Assembly (NCBI RefSeq): GCF_014204865.1
Contig: NZ_JACHMG010000001.1
Span: forward strand, 7,218,501 to 7,282,500
DNA: 64,000 nt
Direction of reading: 5' to 3'
Source: Amycolatopsis jiangsuensis
GTDB lineage: Bacteria; Actinomycetota; Actinomycetes; Mycobacteriales; Pseudonocardiaceae
Shown here: positions 16,454-25,149 of the stretch, in pieces
Layout of the letters: each line of letters opens with the position of its first letter
Position numbering within the stretch: position 1 is the stretch's first letter
Made by a program: the position numbers and the translations under genes
The notes under the pieces: model-generated
Told to the model about the DNA's origin: nothing
What the model saw: only the letters and a program-made list of their open reading frames with translations
Database searches by the model: none

Positions 16454-17140
16454 ATGCGAACCCTCGGCAACATCCTGATCACCGGCGGAGCTTCCGGCCT
16501 CGGCGCCGCGACCGTCGACGCGGTCCGCGCTGCCGGTGGCACGCCGTACGTCCTCGACCTGGCGCGGCCCGCGGCCGACGTCGAGTTCGCCCAGGCCGAC
16601 CTCGCCGATTCCTCGGCCGCCGAAGAAGCGGTGCGTACCCTCGCCGAACGCGCCGGCGGACTCGACGGAGTGGTGACTGCCGCCGGAATCGACTCCTGCG
16701 GTCCACTCGGCGAGGTTCCGGCCAAAGACTGGGAACGCGTCGTACACGTCAACCTGCTCGGCACGGCCGCGGTAGTGCGCGCGGCGTTGCCCTACCTGGA
16801 ACGCAGTCAGGGCACCGTGGTCACGGTCGCCTCCACCCTGGGCATCAAAGCAGTGGGCGACGCGACGGCTTACTGCGCTTCGAAGTTCGGCGTGGTCGGC
16901 TTCTCGCGTGCACTGGCCGCGGAACTGGCCGGACGCGTCGGCGTGACGATGCTCGTGCCCGGCGGCATGTGGACGCACTTCTTCGACGACCGCACCGAAC
17001 AGTACCGGCCACCAGCCGACGCGAAACTCAACCAGCCCGAACATGTCGCGGACACCGTGGTGTTCGCCCTTTCGCAGCCGCTCGGCGCGGAGGTGCGGGA
17101 GCTGGTCGTGTGTGCGTCGGAAGAAGGGTCCTGGCCATGA
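16454..17140 (+). CDS. Short-chain dehydrogenase/reductase
   Basis: A 228-residue classical SDR: cofactor motif TGGASGLG (about residues 10-17), catalytic S in VASTLG and Y-x3-K in AYCASKFG. It ends shortly after the catalytic region and has a GMWTHFF segment in the substrate loop. ATG at 16454 follows GAAGGAGA. Its stop overlaps the GT9 gene start (ATGA). Set in a heptose and glycan operon, it may modify a sugar nucleotide, for example by oxidoreduction or epimerisation, but it is not of the HldD epimerase type, which is an extended SDR. Substrate unknown. Confidence 0.75.
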   Translation: MRTLGNILITGGASGLGAATVDAVRAAGGTPYVLDLARPAADVEFAQADLADSSAAEEAVRTLAERAGGLDGVVTAAGIDSCGPLGEVPAKDWERVVHVNLLGTAAVVRAALPYLERSQGTVVTVASTLGIKAVGDATAYCASKFGVVGFSRALAAELAGRVGVTMLVPGGMWTHFFDDRTEQYRPPADAKLNQPEHVADTVVFALSQPLGAEVRELVVCASEEGSWP

Positions 17141-18081
17141 GCAGCGGCGTGCTGGTGCTGCGGGCGCTCGGTATCGGCGATCTGCTCACCGCGGTCCCCG
17201 CCTTGCGCGGCCTGCGCCAGGCGTATCCGGACGAACGCCTCGTGCTCGCCGCGCCGGAATGGCTGCGGGACCTGGTGGAGCTGGTCGACGCGGTGGACGA
17301 GCTGCTGCCCACGCCGGGACTCGGCGCGTTGCGCTGGCCCGGTCCGCCGCCCCGGCTCGCGGTGAACCTGCACGGCCGCGGACCGGAGAGCATCCGCGAT
17401 CTGCGGGCCACCCGGCCGGCCGGGCTGCTCACCCATCGGCACCCGGCCGTGCCCGAAGTACCGGGCCCGGACTGGGATCCCGACCGGCACGAGGTCGACC
17501 GCTGGTGCCGTCTTCTCGAATACGGGCACGTCGCAGCGGGCCGCGGTGACCTGCATCTGCCGCCGCCGCCCGGTCCGAGCCCGGCGCCGGGTGCCGTCGT
17601 CATCCACCCCGGCGCGGCCTATCCGGCACGGCGCTGGCCGCCGGAACGGTTCGCCGCGGTGGCGAAGGCACTCGCGGCCGAAGGCCATCGCGTCGTGCTG
17701 ACCGGTGGTGAGTCCGAGAAGGACTTGGCACAGGAGGTCGCCGCGGCGGCGGGACTCGGCGCCGACACGGTGCTCGCCGGGACAACGGGACTCGCGGACC
17801 TGGCCGCGCTGGTGTCCGGAGCCGCGTTGGTCCTTTGTGGAGATACGGGACTGGGCCACCTCGCCACCGCGTTCGGCACGCCGTCGGTACTGCTGTTCGG
17901 ACCGACCCCACCGCGACGCTGGGGCCCGCCGCCGGACGCTTCGCAACACGTGGTCCTGTGGGTCGGCGACGTGGGCGACCCGCACGGTGCGGAACCGGAC
18001 GCCGGACTGCTGTTGCTCGGCGAGGAAAACGTTCTGTCGGCGGTGCGTTCGGGGTTGCGGGAGGAGGTACGGCATGGGTGA
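17137..18081 (+). CDS. Glycosyltransferase family 9 (heptosyltransferase family), first copy
   Basis: A 314-residue GT-B protein of the GT9 family, whose known members transfer heptose from ADP-heptose to lipopolysaccharide. Features: LVLRALGIGDLLTAVPALRGLR at the start, which gives the family's GD-x-L motif, VVIHPGAAYPARRWP at the donor domain, and LCGDTGLGHLATAFGTPSVLLFGPTPPRRW, the strongest GT9 signature. ATG at 17137 overlaps the SDR stop. It lies directly after gmhA-hldE, so ADP-heptose as donor is the natural guess. A second GT9 gene is at 26903. Confidence 0.85.
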   Translation: MSSGVLVLRALGIGDLLTAVPALRGLRQAYPDERLVLAAPEWLRDLVELVDAVDELLPTPGLGALRWPGPPPRLAVNLHGRGPESIRDLRATRPAGLLTHRHPAVPEVPGPDWDPDRHEVDRWCRLLEYGHVAAGRGDLHLPPPPGPSPAPGAVVIHPGAAYPARRWPPERFAAVAKALAAEGHRVVLTGGESEKDLAQEVAAAAGLGADTVLAGTTGLADLAALVSGAALVLCGDTGLGHLATAFGTPSVLLFGPTPPRRWGPPPDASQHVVLWVGDVGDPHGAEPDAGLLLLGEENVLSAVRSGLREEVRHG

Positions 18082-19375
18082 GCGGATCGGAGTGGTCGGA
18101 GCCGGGTACGTCGGCCTGACCAGTGCCGCCTGCCTGGCCCGGCTGGGCCATCGCGTGTCCTGTGTGGACACCGACGCGGCCAAGGTCGGGCGGCTCCGCG
18201 CCGGCGAGGTGGACCTCGCCGAGCCGGACCTGGCCGAGCTCGTCGCGGAAGGGCTCGCCGCGGGCACGCTCGCGTTCGGCACGGATCCCGAAGTCCTCGC
18301 CGACGCGGAGCTGGTGGTGCTTTGCCTGCCGACCCCACCCGGCGTGAACGGGGAGCCGGACCTGGACATGCTCCGGTCGTCGCTCGCCCGGCTGGGCCCG
18401 GTGCTGGCTCCGGACGCGGTCGTCGTGACCAAGTCGACCGTGCCGGTGGGCACCGCGCCGCGGATCCCCGGCTACCTCGGACGTCCGGACATCGCCGTGG
18501 TGAGCAATCCGGAGTTCCTGCGGGAAGGCCGTGCGGTACGGGACTTCCTGCACCCGGACCGGATCGTGCTCGGTGCCGACCCACCGGATTCCCCGGCCGC
18601 CCACCGCGTCGCAAACCTGTACGCACCGACCGGCGCACCCGTCGTGCGGACCGGAACCGCGAGTGCCGAGCTGGCGAAGTACGCCAGCAACGGGTTCCTC
18701 GCGGTGAAGGCGTCCTATGTGAACGTTCTCGCGGAGCTGTGCGAACACTGCGGCGCCGACGTCCACGACGTCACCGCGGTGATGGGGATGGACGAGCGGA
18801 TCGGCTCGGCCTTCCTCGCCCCCGGACCGGGCTGGGGCGGCTCGTGCCTGCCCAAGGACACCAGTGCACTCGCGTATGCCGCCGAGGAGGCGGGCGTCGA
18901 CTTCGCCCTCCTCCGCGAGGCGGTCCGGGTGAACGACCGGCAGCGGACGCGGATGGTCCGCGCGGTGCGGCTCGCGGCCACCGGCCGTCCGGACGGCGAG
19001 CTGTCCGGCGTGCGGATCGGTGTGCTGGGCCTGGCTTTCAAGGCCGGTACCGGCGACCTGCGTGATTCGCCCGCGGTCGCGGTCGCCACCGCCCTGGCTC
19101 GCCACGGCGCCGAAGTGACCGCCTACGACCCTGCGGTGCGGTCCGGTGTGGACGGAGTGCAGGTCGTGGACGATCCGTACCTGGTCGCGAAGGACGCCGC
19201 GGCCTGCGTGGTGCTCACCGAATGGCCGGAATTCCGCGAACTGGACTGGCGGCGGCTCGCCGCGTCCGTCGACCGGCGGGTGGTCGTGGACGCCCGCAAC
19301 CTGCTCGACCCGCAGTCCCTCGCCGGCGCCGGGTTCACCCGGATCGGCGTGGGCACGACTCCCAGGAGGCCCTGA
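18074..19375 (+). CDS. ugd: UDP-glucose 6-dehydrogenase
   Basis: A 433-residue nucleotide-sugar dehydrogenase that oxidises UDP-glucose to UDP-glucuronate with two NAD. N-terminal GAGYVGLTSAACLA binds NAD; KSTVPVGT, SNPEFLREG and the catalytic GSCLPKD (Cys258) follow, then the C-terminal UDP-binding domain with LGLAFKAGTGDLRDSPA. ATG at 18074 overlaps the GT9 gene by eight bases and follows GAGGAGG. Its product would feed the UDP-xylose-synthase-like enzyme at 11782. GDP-mannose dehydrogenase is the main alternative, but the motif spacing favours UDP-glucose. Confidence 0.87.
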   Translation: MGERIGVVGAGYVGLTSAACLARLGHRVSCVDTDAAKVGRLRAGEVDLAEPDLAELVAEGLAAGTLAFGTDPEVLADAELVVLCLPTPPGVNGEPDLDMLRSSLARLGPVLAPDAVVVTKSTVPVGTAPRIPGYLGRPDIAVVSNPEFLREGRAVRDFLHPDRIVLGADPPDSPAAHRVANLYAPTGAPVVRTGTASAELAKYASNGFLAVKASYVNVLAELCEHCGADVHDVTAVMGMDERIGSAFLAPGPGWGGSCLPKDTSALAYAAEEAGVDFALLREAVRVNDRQRTRMVRAVRLAATGRPDGELSGVRIGVLGLAFKAGTGDLRDSPAVAVATALARHGAEVTAYDPAVRSGVDGVQVVDDPYLVAKDAAACVVLTEWPEFRELDWRRLAASVDRRVVVDARNLLDPQSLAGAGFTRIGVGTTPRRP

Positions 19376-19975
19376 ATGCGTGTTCTCGCGCTCGTGTGCA
19401 CCTTGAAACCGTCCCCGGCGCGTTCCAGCAGTGACCTGATCGCACGGCAGCTGCTCGACCAGTTCGCCGAACGGAAGGTGACCGGCGAGGTCGTGCGCGT
19501 GGTGGACCACGACGTGCGGCCTGGCGTCGAAGCCGACATGGGTGAGGGGGACCAGTGGCCGGACATCCGCCGCAAGGTCCACGACGCGGACATCCTGCTG
19601 ATCACCACGCCCACCTGGGTGGGGCATCCGTCCAGCGTGGCGCAACGGGTGCTGGAGCGGCTGGACGCGGAGCTGTCCGAAACCGACGACGAAGGCCGCC
19701 CCGGGCTGTTCGGCAAGGTCGCGGTCGCCGCGGTGGTCGGCAACGAGGACGGCGCGCACAAGATCATCGCCGACCTCTTCCAGGCCCTCAACGACACCGG
19801 GTTCAGCATTCCGGCGCAGGGCGCCACGTACTGGAACGGCGAGGCCATGCAGGGTGGCGACTACCAGGACCTCGACGAGACCCCGGAGCCGGTCGCCTCG
19901 ACGAACGCCACGCTGGTGCGGAACGCGGTGCATCTGGCGGAGGTACTGAGCCGCGCGCAGTACCCGGCGTCGTGA
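19376..19975 (+). CDS. Flavodoxin-family FMN reductase
   Basis: A 199-residue flavodoxin-like protein of the NADPH-dependent FMN reductase type. The FMN phosphate loop is near residues 9-19 (LKPSPARSSSD), and TTPTWVGHPSS gives the second flavin-binding loop. ATG at 19376 directly follows the stop of the dehydrogenase gene, with AGGAGG upstream, so it is the last gene of the unit beginning at 12823. Such proteins supply reduced flavin or reduce quinones. Its tie to glycan synthesis is not obvious; it may serve the stress response. Confidence 0.78.
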   Translation: MRVLALVCTLKPSPARSSSDLIARQLLDQFAERKVTGEVVRVVDHDVRPGVEADMGEGDQWPDIRRKVHDADILLITTPTWVGHPSSVAQRVLERLDAELSETDDEGRPGLFGKVAVAAVVGNEDGAHKIIADLFQALNDTGFSIPAQGATYWNGEAMQGGDYQDLDETPEPVASTNATLVRNAVHLAEVLSRAQYPAS

Positions 19976-19982
19976 TCGGCTG

Positions 19983-20008
19983 GGGGCGCCGGTTCAGCCC
20001 GGCGCTCC
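19983..20008. terminator. Hairpin between convergent genes
   Basis: GGGGGCGCCGG, a 5-base loop TTCAG, then CCCGGCGCTCCC: a GC-rich stem of at least seven pairs between the flavodoxin gene and the end of the phosphoesterase gene, partly inside the latter's coding sequence. Confidence 0.45.
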
Positions 20009-20725
20009 CGCCGGCTGCGGGGCGAGGGAGTACGTCGCGTAGGCCGCTCGGATGACCGGTTGCGCCACATTGCGCACGCGCACCCCGCCCGGGGTCACGC
20101 CGTGCTCGCAGCCGAAGTGCGCGTGGCCGTGCAGCGCGAGGTCGGCAGGAAGGGCGTCGATGGGCTCGCACAACAGGTAGGAACCCAGGAACGGGTGGAT
20201 CTCCGGTGGTTCGCCGTGCAGGGTGCCGGCGATGGGTGAGTAGTGCGTCAGTGCCACCACGACGTCGGTGTCCAGCTCGGCCAGCGCCTCGCGCAGCCGG
20301 TCGGCGGAGGCCATCGTGTGCTCCACGAAATCCTTCATCTCGCGTTCGCCGAAGCGGCTGGCGCATTTGCCCGCGAAGCCGCCGCCGAAGCCCTTGACCC
20401 CCGCCACGCCCAGGGTGCCGCCGGGCAGCTCGAAAGTGGCCGAACCGCCCTCCAGCACGGTCACGCCGGTGTCGGTGAGCAGTGCGGCGATGTCGTCCTG
20501 GCGGTCGCTGTGGTGATCGTGGTTGCCCAGCACCGCGGCGACCGGCACCGGCAGCCCGGAGAACTCGTCCGCGACCACCCGGGCCTCGGACAGGCTGCCG
20601 TGCCGGGTCAGATCACCGGCGAGCAGCAGCACGTCGGCGTGCTCGGCGAGGCGCAGCAGGGCGGGCCGGAGCATCCCCTGGGAATCCTCGCCGAGGTGGA
20701 TGTCGCCGACCGCGGCGATCCTCAT
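19994..20725 (-). CDS. Calcineurin-like metallophosphoesterase
   Basis: A 243-residue phosphoesterase with all metal-binding motifs: GDIHLG (residues 7-12), GDLTRHG, GNHDHH, a His in ALTHYSPI and HGHAH near the C-terminus. Members hydrolyse phosphomonoesters or diesters, from nucleotides to lipids and nucleic acids; this one most resembles small stand-alone bacterial enzymes of unknown substrate. ATG at 20725 overlaps the stop of the nucleotidyltransferase-BON gene (ATGA). The pairing of a nucleotide-transferring and a phosphate-removing enzyme could mean opposing modification activities, but this is inference. Confidence 0.82.
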   Translation of the reverse strand: MRIAAVGDIHLGEDSQGMLRPALLRLAEHADVLLLAGDLTRHGSLSEARVVADEFSGLPVPVAAVLGNHDHHSDRQDDIAALLTDTGVTVLEGGSATFELPGGTLGVAGVKGFGGGFAGKCASRFGEREMKDFVEHTMASADRLREALAELDTDVVVALTHYSPIAGTLHGEPPEIHPFLGSYLLCEPIDALPADLALHGHAHFGCEHGVTPGGVRVRNVAQPVIRAAYATYSLAPQPAGAPG

Positions 20726-21531
20726 CGGTCCAGCTCCTCCGCGTGCACGGGTTCCCGCAGGTCTGCCACGCGTACGTCGTTGCGCACCAGTTCGCCGTGC
20801 AGGTGCTCGGCCACCACCCGGTCCAGCTCGGCGCGCCGTGCCGCGCAGGCGACCTCGCCGATCAGGTGCACCTGATCACCGCGCACGGTCACGTGCACGC
20901 CGAGTTCCGCGGTCCGCGGATCCTCCGCGAGTGCCCGGCCGAGCCGGGCGACCAGGTACTGGGGTGCTTCGAGCATGGCAGTCTCCTTGCCGTCGATCAC
21001 GGACAGTCCGGTCAGCAACGCCAGGAACGCCCGTGCGTAGGGCGATCCGGCGGTCTGCGTGGCCACCTCGGGCCAGTCGACCTGCTCACGCAGATCCCGC
21101 GCGGTGGCCAGGAGCGGGCCGAGGTCGCAGCGGTGCGCGTCGAGCACCAGCAGTTTGTCGGTCATCAGGTCGGTGCCGGACACCACCGCGGCGGCGGTCG
21201 GGCCGATCCGCATCCGCTCCGCCCGGTCGAGCAGCGCGTCGGTGACCGGACGGTGGTTCGGCCGGAACACCAGGTCCACCAGCCGATCGCCGTCGTAGAC
21301 CTTGGTCAGCCAGTCCTCCGGCGGATCGACCGGCCGCATGCCCGCCTCGGTGAGGACCTGCCGGGCACGCAGCGCGTCGCGCGGTTTCAGGAACAGGTCC
21401 ACGTCGTGTTCCGACGGCGGTCCGCCGCGGGCGTACACCGCGAGCCCACCTGCCACGGCGAACCGGAGGTCAGTGGCGGACAGCGCCGTCACCACCCGGG
21501 TGAGGCTCTGTAGCAGCGCGTCGATGTCCAC
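20722..21531 (-). CDS. Nucleotidyltransferase fused to a BON domain
   Basis: A 269-residue protein of two parts. Residues about 1-170 have the minimal nucleotidyltransferase pattern of AbiEii-like or aminoglycoside-type enzymes: FAVAGGLAVYARGG, then HDVDLFL with the paired metal-binding Asp, and a later Asp in DRLVDLVF. Residues about 195-262 look like a BON domain (ALAEDPRTAELGVHVTVRGD, then HLIGEV and a closing RNDVRV strand), usually a membrane or phospholipid interaction module. GTG at 21531 is three bases from the stop of the upstream epimerase. I know of no well-described protein with this fusion. What it nucleotidylates is unknown. Confidence 0.65.
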   Translation of the reverse strand: MDIDALLQSLTRVVTALSATDLRFAVAGGLAVYARGGPPSEHDVDLFLKPRDALRARQVLTEAGMRPVDPPEDWLTKVYDGDRLVDLVFRPNHRPVTDALLDRAERMRIGPTAAAVVSGTDLMTDKLLVLDAHRCDLGPLLATARDLREQVDWPEVATQTAGSPYARAFLALLTGLSVIDGKETAMLEAPQYLVARLGRALAEDPRTAELGVHVTVRGDQVHLIGEVACAARRAELDRVVAEHLHGELVRNDVRVADLREPVHAEELDR

Positions 21532-21533
21532 GA

Positions 21534-22583
21534 TCAGGGCCGTTGGCCGACACCAGTGGCGATCTCGTGTGCGCGGTGCTCGTCCGGGGCCAGTGGTGGG
21601 GTGCCGCCGCCCGCGCCGCGGCGCAGCCCGCGCAGGAACTCGCTCAGGGTTTCCTGCGCGGTCAGCGTGGACCGCCAGTCCAGTTCGGACTGGGCGCGGG
21701 AGGTGTCCATCACCGGCAGCCGCAACACTGCGTCGAACAATCCGGGCGTCGCGGGGACCAGGTGCATGCGCCAGGCCGTGGCCAGCAGCGGCTTCACCAG
21801 GCTCGGCGGTACCGGCACCCGGCGCGCGTGCAGTAGTCCGGCGAGTGTGCCGGAATCGACCACCGGGTCGGTGGCCACGTTGAACGCGCCGAAGACCGGC
21901 CGCAGTACGCACCGGCGGATCGCGTCGGCGAGATCGTTGCTGTGCACCACCTGGAACCGCAGGCCCGGGATGTCCGGGAACACCGGAAGCAAGCCGGGGC
22001 GGACGAGACTGCCGGGGATCAGCGGTCCGCCGAAGAGCCGCCGCTGTTCGGTCGCCGCACTCCGTTGGAACACGAAACCCGGCCGCACCCGGACCACCCG
22101 CATGGCCGGATGGGCGCGTTCGAAGGCGTCGAGACACCGCTCCACGTAAGCCTTTTCCCGGGTGTAGGCGGCACCGGGCCAGCCGTGGGTCGGCCAGTCC
22201 TCGGCGACCGGACGGTCACCGGCGGCCGGCGAGTACGCGCCGACCGACGACGCGTAGACGACCGCGGGCACGCCGGCCTCCGCGGCCGCCTCGAACACCC
22301 GGATGGACCCGAGCGCGTTCGCCTCCCAGGTGCGGTCGGGCCGGTGCGTCGGCTGGAAGAGCCACGCGAGGTGCACGACGGCGTCGGCACCGCGCAGAGC
22401 GGCGGTGAGGGAGTCGCGGGCCACGTCCGCCCGGACGTACTCGGTCTTCGGTGGCGGATCCCCGGCCGGGCGCCGGACCAGCCCGGTGATGGCGCCGACG
22501 GCGGGATCCGCGGCGAGTGCGCGGACCACGGCGGTGCCGATGTTGCCGGTCGCGCCGGTCACGACGATCCGTTGCGCGTTCAT
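21534..22583 (-). CDS. NAD-dependent epimerase/dehydratase family protein
   Basis: A 349-residue extended SDR with VTGATGNIGTAVV (about residues 8-20), ADAVVHLAW, YASSVGAYSP and Y-x3-K in AYTREKAY. It is closest in pattern to the atypical reductases of nucleotide sugars or lipids rather than to a specific epimerase. No ribosome binding site precedes the ATG at 22583; a -10 box ends 9 bases upstream, so expression is probably leaderless. It leads the three-gene leftward unit with the nucleotidyltransferase-BON and phosphoesterase genes. Confidence 0.75.
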   Translation of the reverse strand: MNAQRIVVTGATGNIGTAVVRALAADPAVGAITGLVRRPAGDPPPKTEYVRADVARDSLTAALRGADAVVHLAWLFQPTHRPDRTWEANALGSIRVFEAAAEAGVPAVVYASSVGAYSPAAGDRPVAEDWPTHGWPGAAYTREKAYVERCLDAFERAHPAMRVVRVRPGFVFQRSAATEQRRLFGGPLIPGSLVRPGLLPVFPDIPGLRFQVVHSNDLADAIRRCVLRPVFGAFNVATDPVVDSGTLAGLLHARRVPVPPSLVKPLLATAWRMHLVPATPGLFDAVLRLPVMDTSRAQSELDWRSTLTAQETLSEFLRGLRRGAGGGTPPLAPDEHRAHEIATGVGQRP

Positions 22584-22592
22584 GCCGCCGGG

Positions 22593-22616
22593 CTACCCGC
22601 CGTGGGTCGGCTCAAC
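22593..22616 (-). promoter_or_regulatory. Sigma-B-type promoter before the epimerase unit
   Basis: Minus strand: GTTG (22616-22613), 14 bases, GGGTAG (22598-22593), then 9 bases to the ATG at 22583. Confidence 0.5.
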
Positions 22617-23688
22617 CGTCGTCGAGTTGCTGGAGCAGCCGCCGGGCAGGCAGGGCCATCGCGCCGAGACCCAGCGTGGCGGTGACGCCGCGGTCGGACG
22701 AGACGAGGTGGTCTTCCACCTGGTCCAGCAGCTCGCGGCAGCGGTCGAGGTCAAGGGTCGTGCCCGGTGTGCCCGCGCTCCGGATGGCGGTGGCGAATTC
22801 GAGCAGCAGCTCCGCGAGGGCGTCGCGGGCCTGCGGCCACGGATACCGGAACGGCTCCCGGCCCTGCGACGCCGTGCGCACGGAATTCACCAGCTGCTCG
22901 ACCGGCGGCCACAGCCCACGCAGAGCCCGGAGCGGACGGTCGTGGCGCAGGCCGGTGTGCCTGCTGCGGCGTCGCAGGTTCAGGAACCGCCCTTCGCGGG
23001 TCATCCTGTCCGCTTCCTCGGCTTCGCGGGCCATGCTGCGCACGTCGCGGATGCTGCGCAGCCAGTCCTCGATCTCCGCCTCCGGTTCGTCGGTGCGGAC
23101 CAGTTCGGCGGTGTCCTCCAGCAGCCCGGCCATCTTCGCAGCCAGCCGGTCGCCGGCCACGGCGAGCCGTTCGCCGTAGAGCGGCGGGACGATGAGCATG
23201 TTGACCGCCAGCCCGATCGCCGCTCCCAGCGCGGTCTCCAGCAGCCGGTCACCGAGCAGTTCGGAGTTGCCCGCGTTGCCGTAGGTGATCAGCAGCATGC
23301 CGGTCACCCCGGCCCACACTCCCGAGCTTCCGAAGCGGTACCAGGAGCCGATCAGCAGGCCGGCGAACAGCACGACGGCGAGCACCACCGTCTGCTCCGG
23401 GATTACCAGCGTGGCGAGCGCGGCCAGCACCACCCCGGTGGCGACCGCGCCGACCTGCTGCACCCAGCCGTACAGACTCCGGTACACCGTCGATTCGACC
23501 AGGAACACCGCCGCGTAGGGCGCCAGGAACGGTTGCGGCAGGCCGATGACCTGCGTGGCGAGCAACCAGGACGCCACGGCGGCGAAGGTCGCCTTGGCCG
23601 TCTGCACCAGGGTGCGGCGTTCCCGGCCGGGGGTGCGCAACGCACGGGCGATCCAGCCGATCGGTGTCCGGTCCAGCCGAGAATTCAC
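22612..23688 (-). CDS. FUSC-family aromatic-acid-exporter-like membrane protein
   Basis: A 358-residue membrane protein. About six hydrophobic segments fill residues 25-170 (for example LAPYAAVFLVESTVYRSLYG and AVVLFAGLLIGSWYRFG), followed by a long charged cytoplasmic half rich in Arg and Glu. This is the half-FUSC arrangement of the aromatic acid exporter (YgaH/ArAE) family. GTG at 23688 overlaps the stop of the aldehyde dehydrogenase gene (GTGA), so both are made together. Export of an organic acid formed by that dehydrogenase is a reasonable guess. Confidence 0.78.
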   Translation of the reverse strand: MNSRLDRTPIGWIARALRTPGRERRTLVQTAKATFAAVASWLLATQVIGLPQPFLAPYAAVFLVESTVYRSLYGWVQQVGAVATGVVLAALATLVIPEQTVVLAVVLFAGLLIGSWYRFGSSGVWAGVTGMLLITYGNAGNSELLGDRLLETALGAAIGLAVNMLIVPPLYGERLAVAGDRLAAKMAGLLEDTAELVRTDEPEAEIEDWLRSIRDVRSMAREAEEADRMTREGRFLNLRRRSRHTGLRHDRPLRALRGLWPPVEQLVNSVRTASQGREPFRYPWPQARDALAELLLEFATAIRSAGTPGTTLDLDRCRELLDQVEDHLVSSDRGVTATLGLGAMALPARRLLQQLDDG

Positions 23689-25052
23689 GCGGGGCCCGGT
23701 GGCGAGAGGTGGACGAGTTTCGTCTGGGTCATCTCGTCGAGCAGTTCCGGGCCGTAGCCGTAGCCCGTACCGCTGCGCCGCCGCGGATGCGCCGCCCCAC
23801 CGGGAGCGCCGCCGAACACCGCGTTGATCTTCACCGTGCCGACCGCCAGTTCGCGCCAGGCGTGCTGGGCGTGCGTCATCGACGGGGTGAGCACCGTCGC
23901 GGCGAGCCCGTATTCATCGTCGGCCGCTTCGGCGAGTCCCTGTTCGAAGGTGTCCACCACCCGCACCGGCGCTACCGGGCCGAAGGTCTCCTCGTGCAGC
24001 ACCCGCATTCCTTTGGCGCAGCCGGTGAGCACCGTCGCCGGGTAGTGCGCGCCCGGGCCGGACGGGATTTCGCCCCCGGTCCGCGCTGTCGCGCCACGGG
24101 ACACTGCGTCCTCGACCTGGGAATGGACGTCGCTACGGTGGCGGGTGTCGACCAGCGGCGGAGTGTCGTGGCTGCGTGCCTGCTCCACCAGCGCCTCGAT
24201 GAACGGTTCCGCGACTGCCTGGTGCACGTAGATCCGTTCCACCGCAACGCAGATCTGGCCCGCGTTGGCGAACGAGCCGAGGGCGGCCTGCTCCGCGGCC
24301 CAGCGCGGATCCACCCCTTCGTCCACGACGAGCGGATCGTTGCCACCGTTCTCCAGCAGCACTTTCGCCCCGGTCGCCGCCGCGCTCGCGGCAATCGATC
24401 GCCCGGTCGCGGTACTGCCGACGTGCGCGATGAGGTCGAAGTCGTCTCGCGCGGCCAGCGCCGCGCCGACCCGGCCGTCACCGTGCAGGGTCTGGAGAAC
24501 GCCGTCGGGGAACGTGCCGGCGAGCACCTCGCCGAGCAGCCCGCCGGTCCGCGGGCAGCGTTCGCTGGGCTTGTACACCACCGTGTTCCCGGTGACCACC
24601 GCGGCGCCCAGCAGCCCGCACGCCACGGCGACCGGGTCGTTCCACGGCGTCAGCGCGACCACCACCCCGCGCGGCTCCGGCACCATCAGGTCGGTCGCCG
24701 CGAAGTCGCCGAGCAGGCTGCGCCCGCGGTGCACCGGCCCCAGCTCGGCGTACTGCTCGAGCGTCGCAGCGCCGGCCAGCGCACCTTCCCTGGCCTCTTC
24801 GCGTGGCTTGCCGGTCTCACTGCGGTTGAGATCGGCCAGTTCGTCGGCGTGGGCGCGCAACCGCACGGCCGCGTTGCGCAGCATCGAACCCCGCTCGCCC
24901 GCCGGGGTCCGTGCCCAGACCGGCTGGGCGCGGTGGGCGAAAGTGAAGGCGGCACTGATCTCGTCCCGGCTCGAGACCGGGACCGAGCCCACCGGGCGGC
25001 CGTCCACCGGACTGACGATTTCGAGCACGGCTGTCTGGTCCACCGCGGTCAT
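23685..25052 (-). CDS. NAD(P)-dependent aldehyde dehydrogenase
   Basis: A 455-residue aldehyde dehydrogenase with Asn138 in TPWNDP, Glu234 in LLENGGNDPL and nucleophile Cys268 in NAGQICVAVER, all expected catalytic positions. It resembles benzaldehyde or succinate-semialdehyde-type enzymes and oxidises an aldehyde to its acid. I start at the ATG at 25052, with GAGGAGG five bases upstream; a GTG at 25058 would lie inside that binding site. Coupled to the FUSC membrane protein. A promoter with GTAT-N15-GGGTAA lies upstream, so it belongs to the stress set, probably as aldehyde detoxification. Confidence 0.87.
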   Translation of the reverse strand: MTAVDQTAVLEIVSPVDGRPVGSVPVSSRDEISAAFTFAHRAQPVWARTPAGERGSMLRNAAVRLRAHADELADLNRSETGKPREEAREGALAGAATLEQYAELGPVHRGRSLLGDFAATDLMVPEPRGVVVALTPWNDPVAVACGLLGAAVVTGNTVVYKPSERCPRTGGLLGEVLAGTFPDGVLQTLHGDGRVGAALAARDDFDLIAHVGSTATGRSIAASAAATGAKVLLENGGNDPLVVDEGVDPRWAAEQAALGSFANAGQICVAVERIYVHQAVAEPFIEALVEQARSHDTPPLVDTRHRSDVHSQVEDAVSRGATARTGGEIPSGPGAHYPATVLTGCAKGMRVLHEETFGPVAPVRVVDTFEQGLAEAADDEYGLAATVLTPSMTHAQHAWRELAVGTVKINAVFGGAPGGAAHPRRRSGTGYGYGPELLDEMTQTKLVHLSPPGPA

Positions 25053-25084
25053 CCGCACCTCCTCGAGTTCACTCGGAAATCCGG

Positions 25085-25109
25085 TTACCCCGTATGCCGC
25101 CGGGCATAC
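25085..25109 (-). promoter_or_regulatory. Sigma-B-type promoter before the aldehyde dehydrogenase
   Basis: Minus strand: GTAT (25109-25106), 15 bases, GGGTAA (25090-25085); the start codon is 32 bases away with a ribosome binding site between. Confidence 0.5.
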
Positions 25110-25114
25110 GTGCC

Positions 25115-25139
25115 GTTTGCCACGCCCGCGGAAGGGTAA
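25115..25139 (+). promoter_or_regulatory. Sigma-B-type promoter before the GT2-phosphatase fusion
   Basis: GTTT (25115-25118), 15 bases, GGGTAA (25134-25139), then 10 bases to the GTG at 25150. Confidence 0.65.
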
Positions 25140-25149
25140 TCCGGGCCGG

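Noticed and set aside
14749..16764. 671-residue minus-strand frame
   Set aside because: Opposite gmhA and hldE; composition typical of antisense frames.
17600..19933. 777-residue minus-strand frame
   Set aside because: It lies opposite the GT9, UDP-glucose dehydrogenase and flavodoxin genes, all with complete motifs; no start signal or domain.
24265..25149. Upstream extension of the GT2-phosphatase gene
   Set aside because: It overlaps the aldehyde dehydrogenase on the other strand and is not homologous to glycosyltransferases; the promoter lies at 25115-25139.
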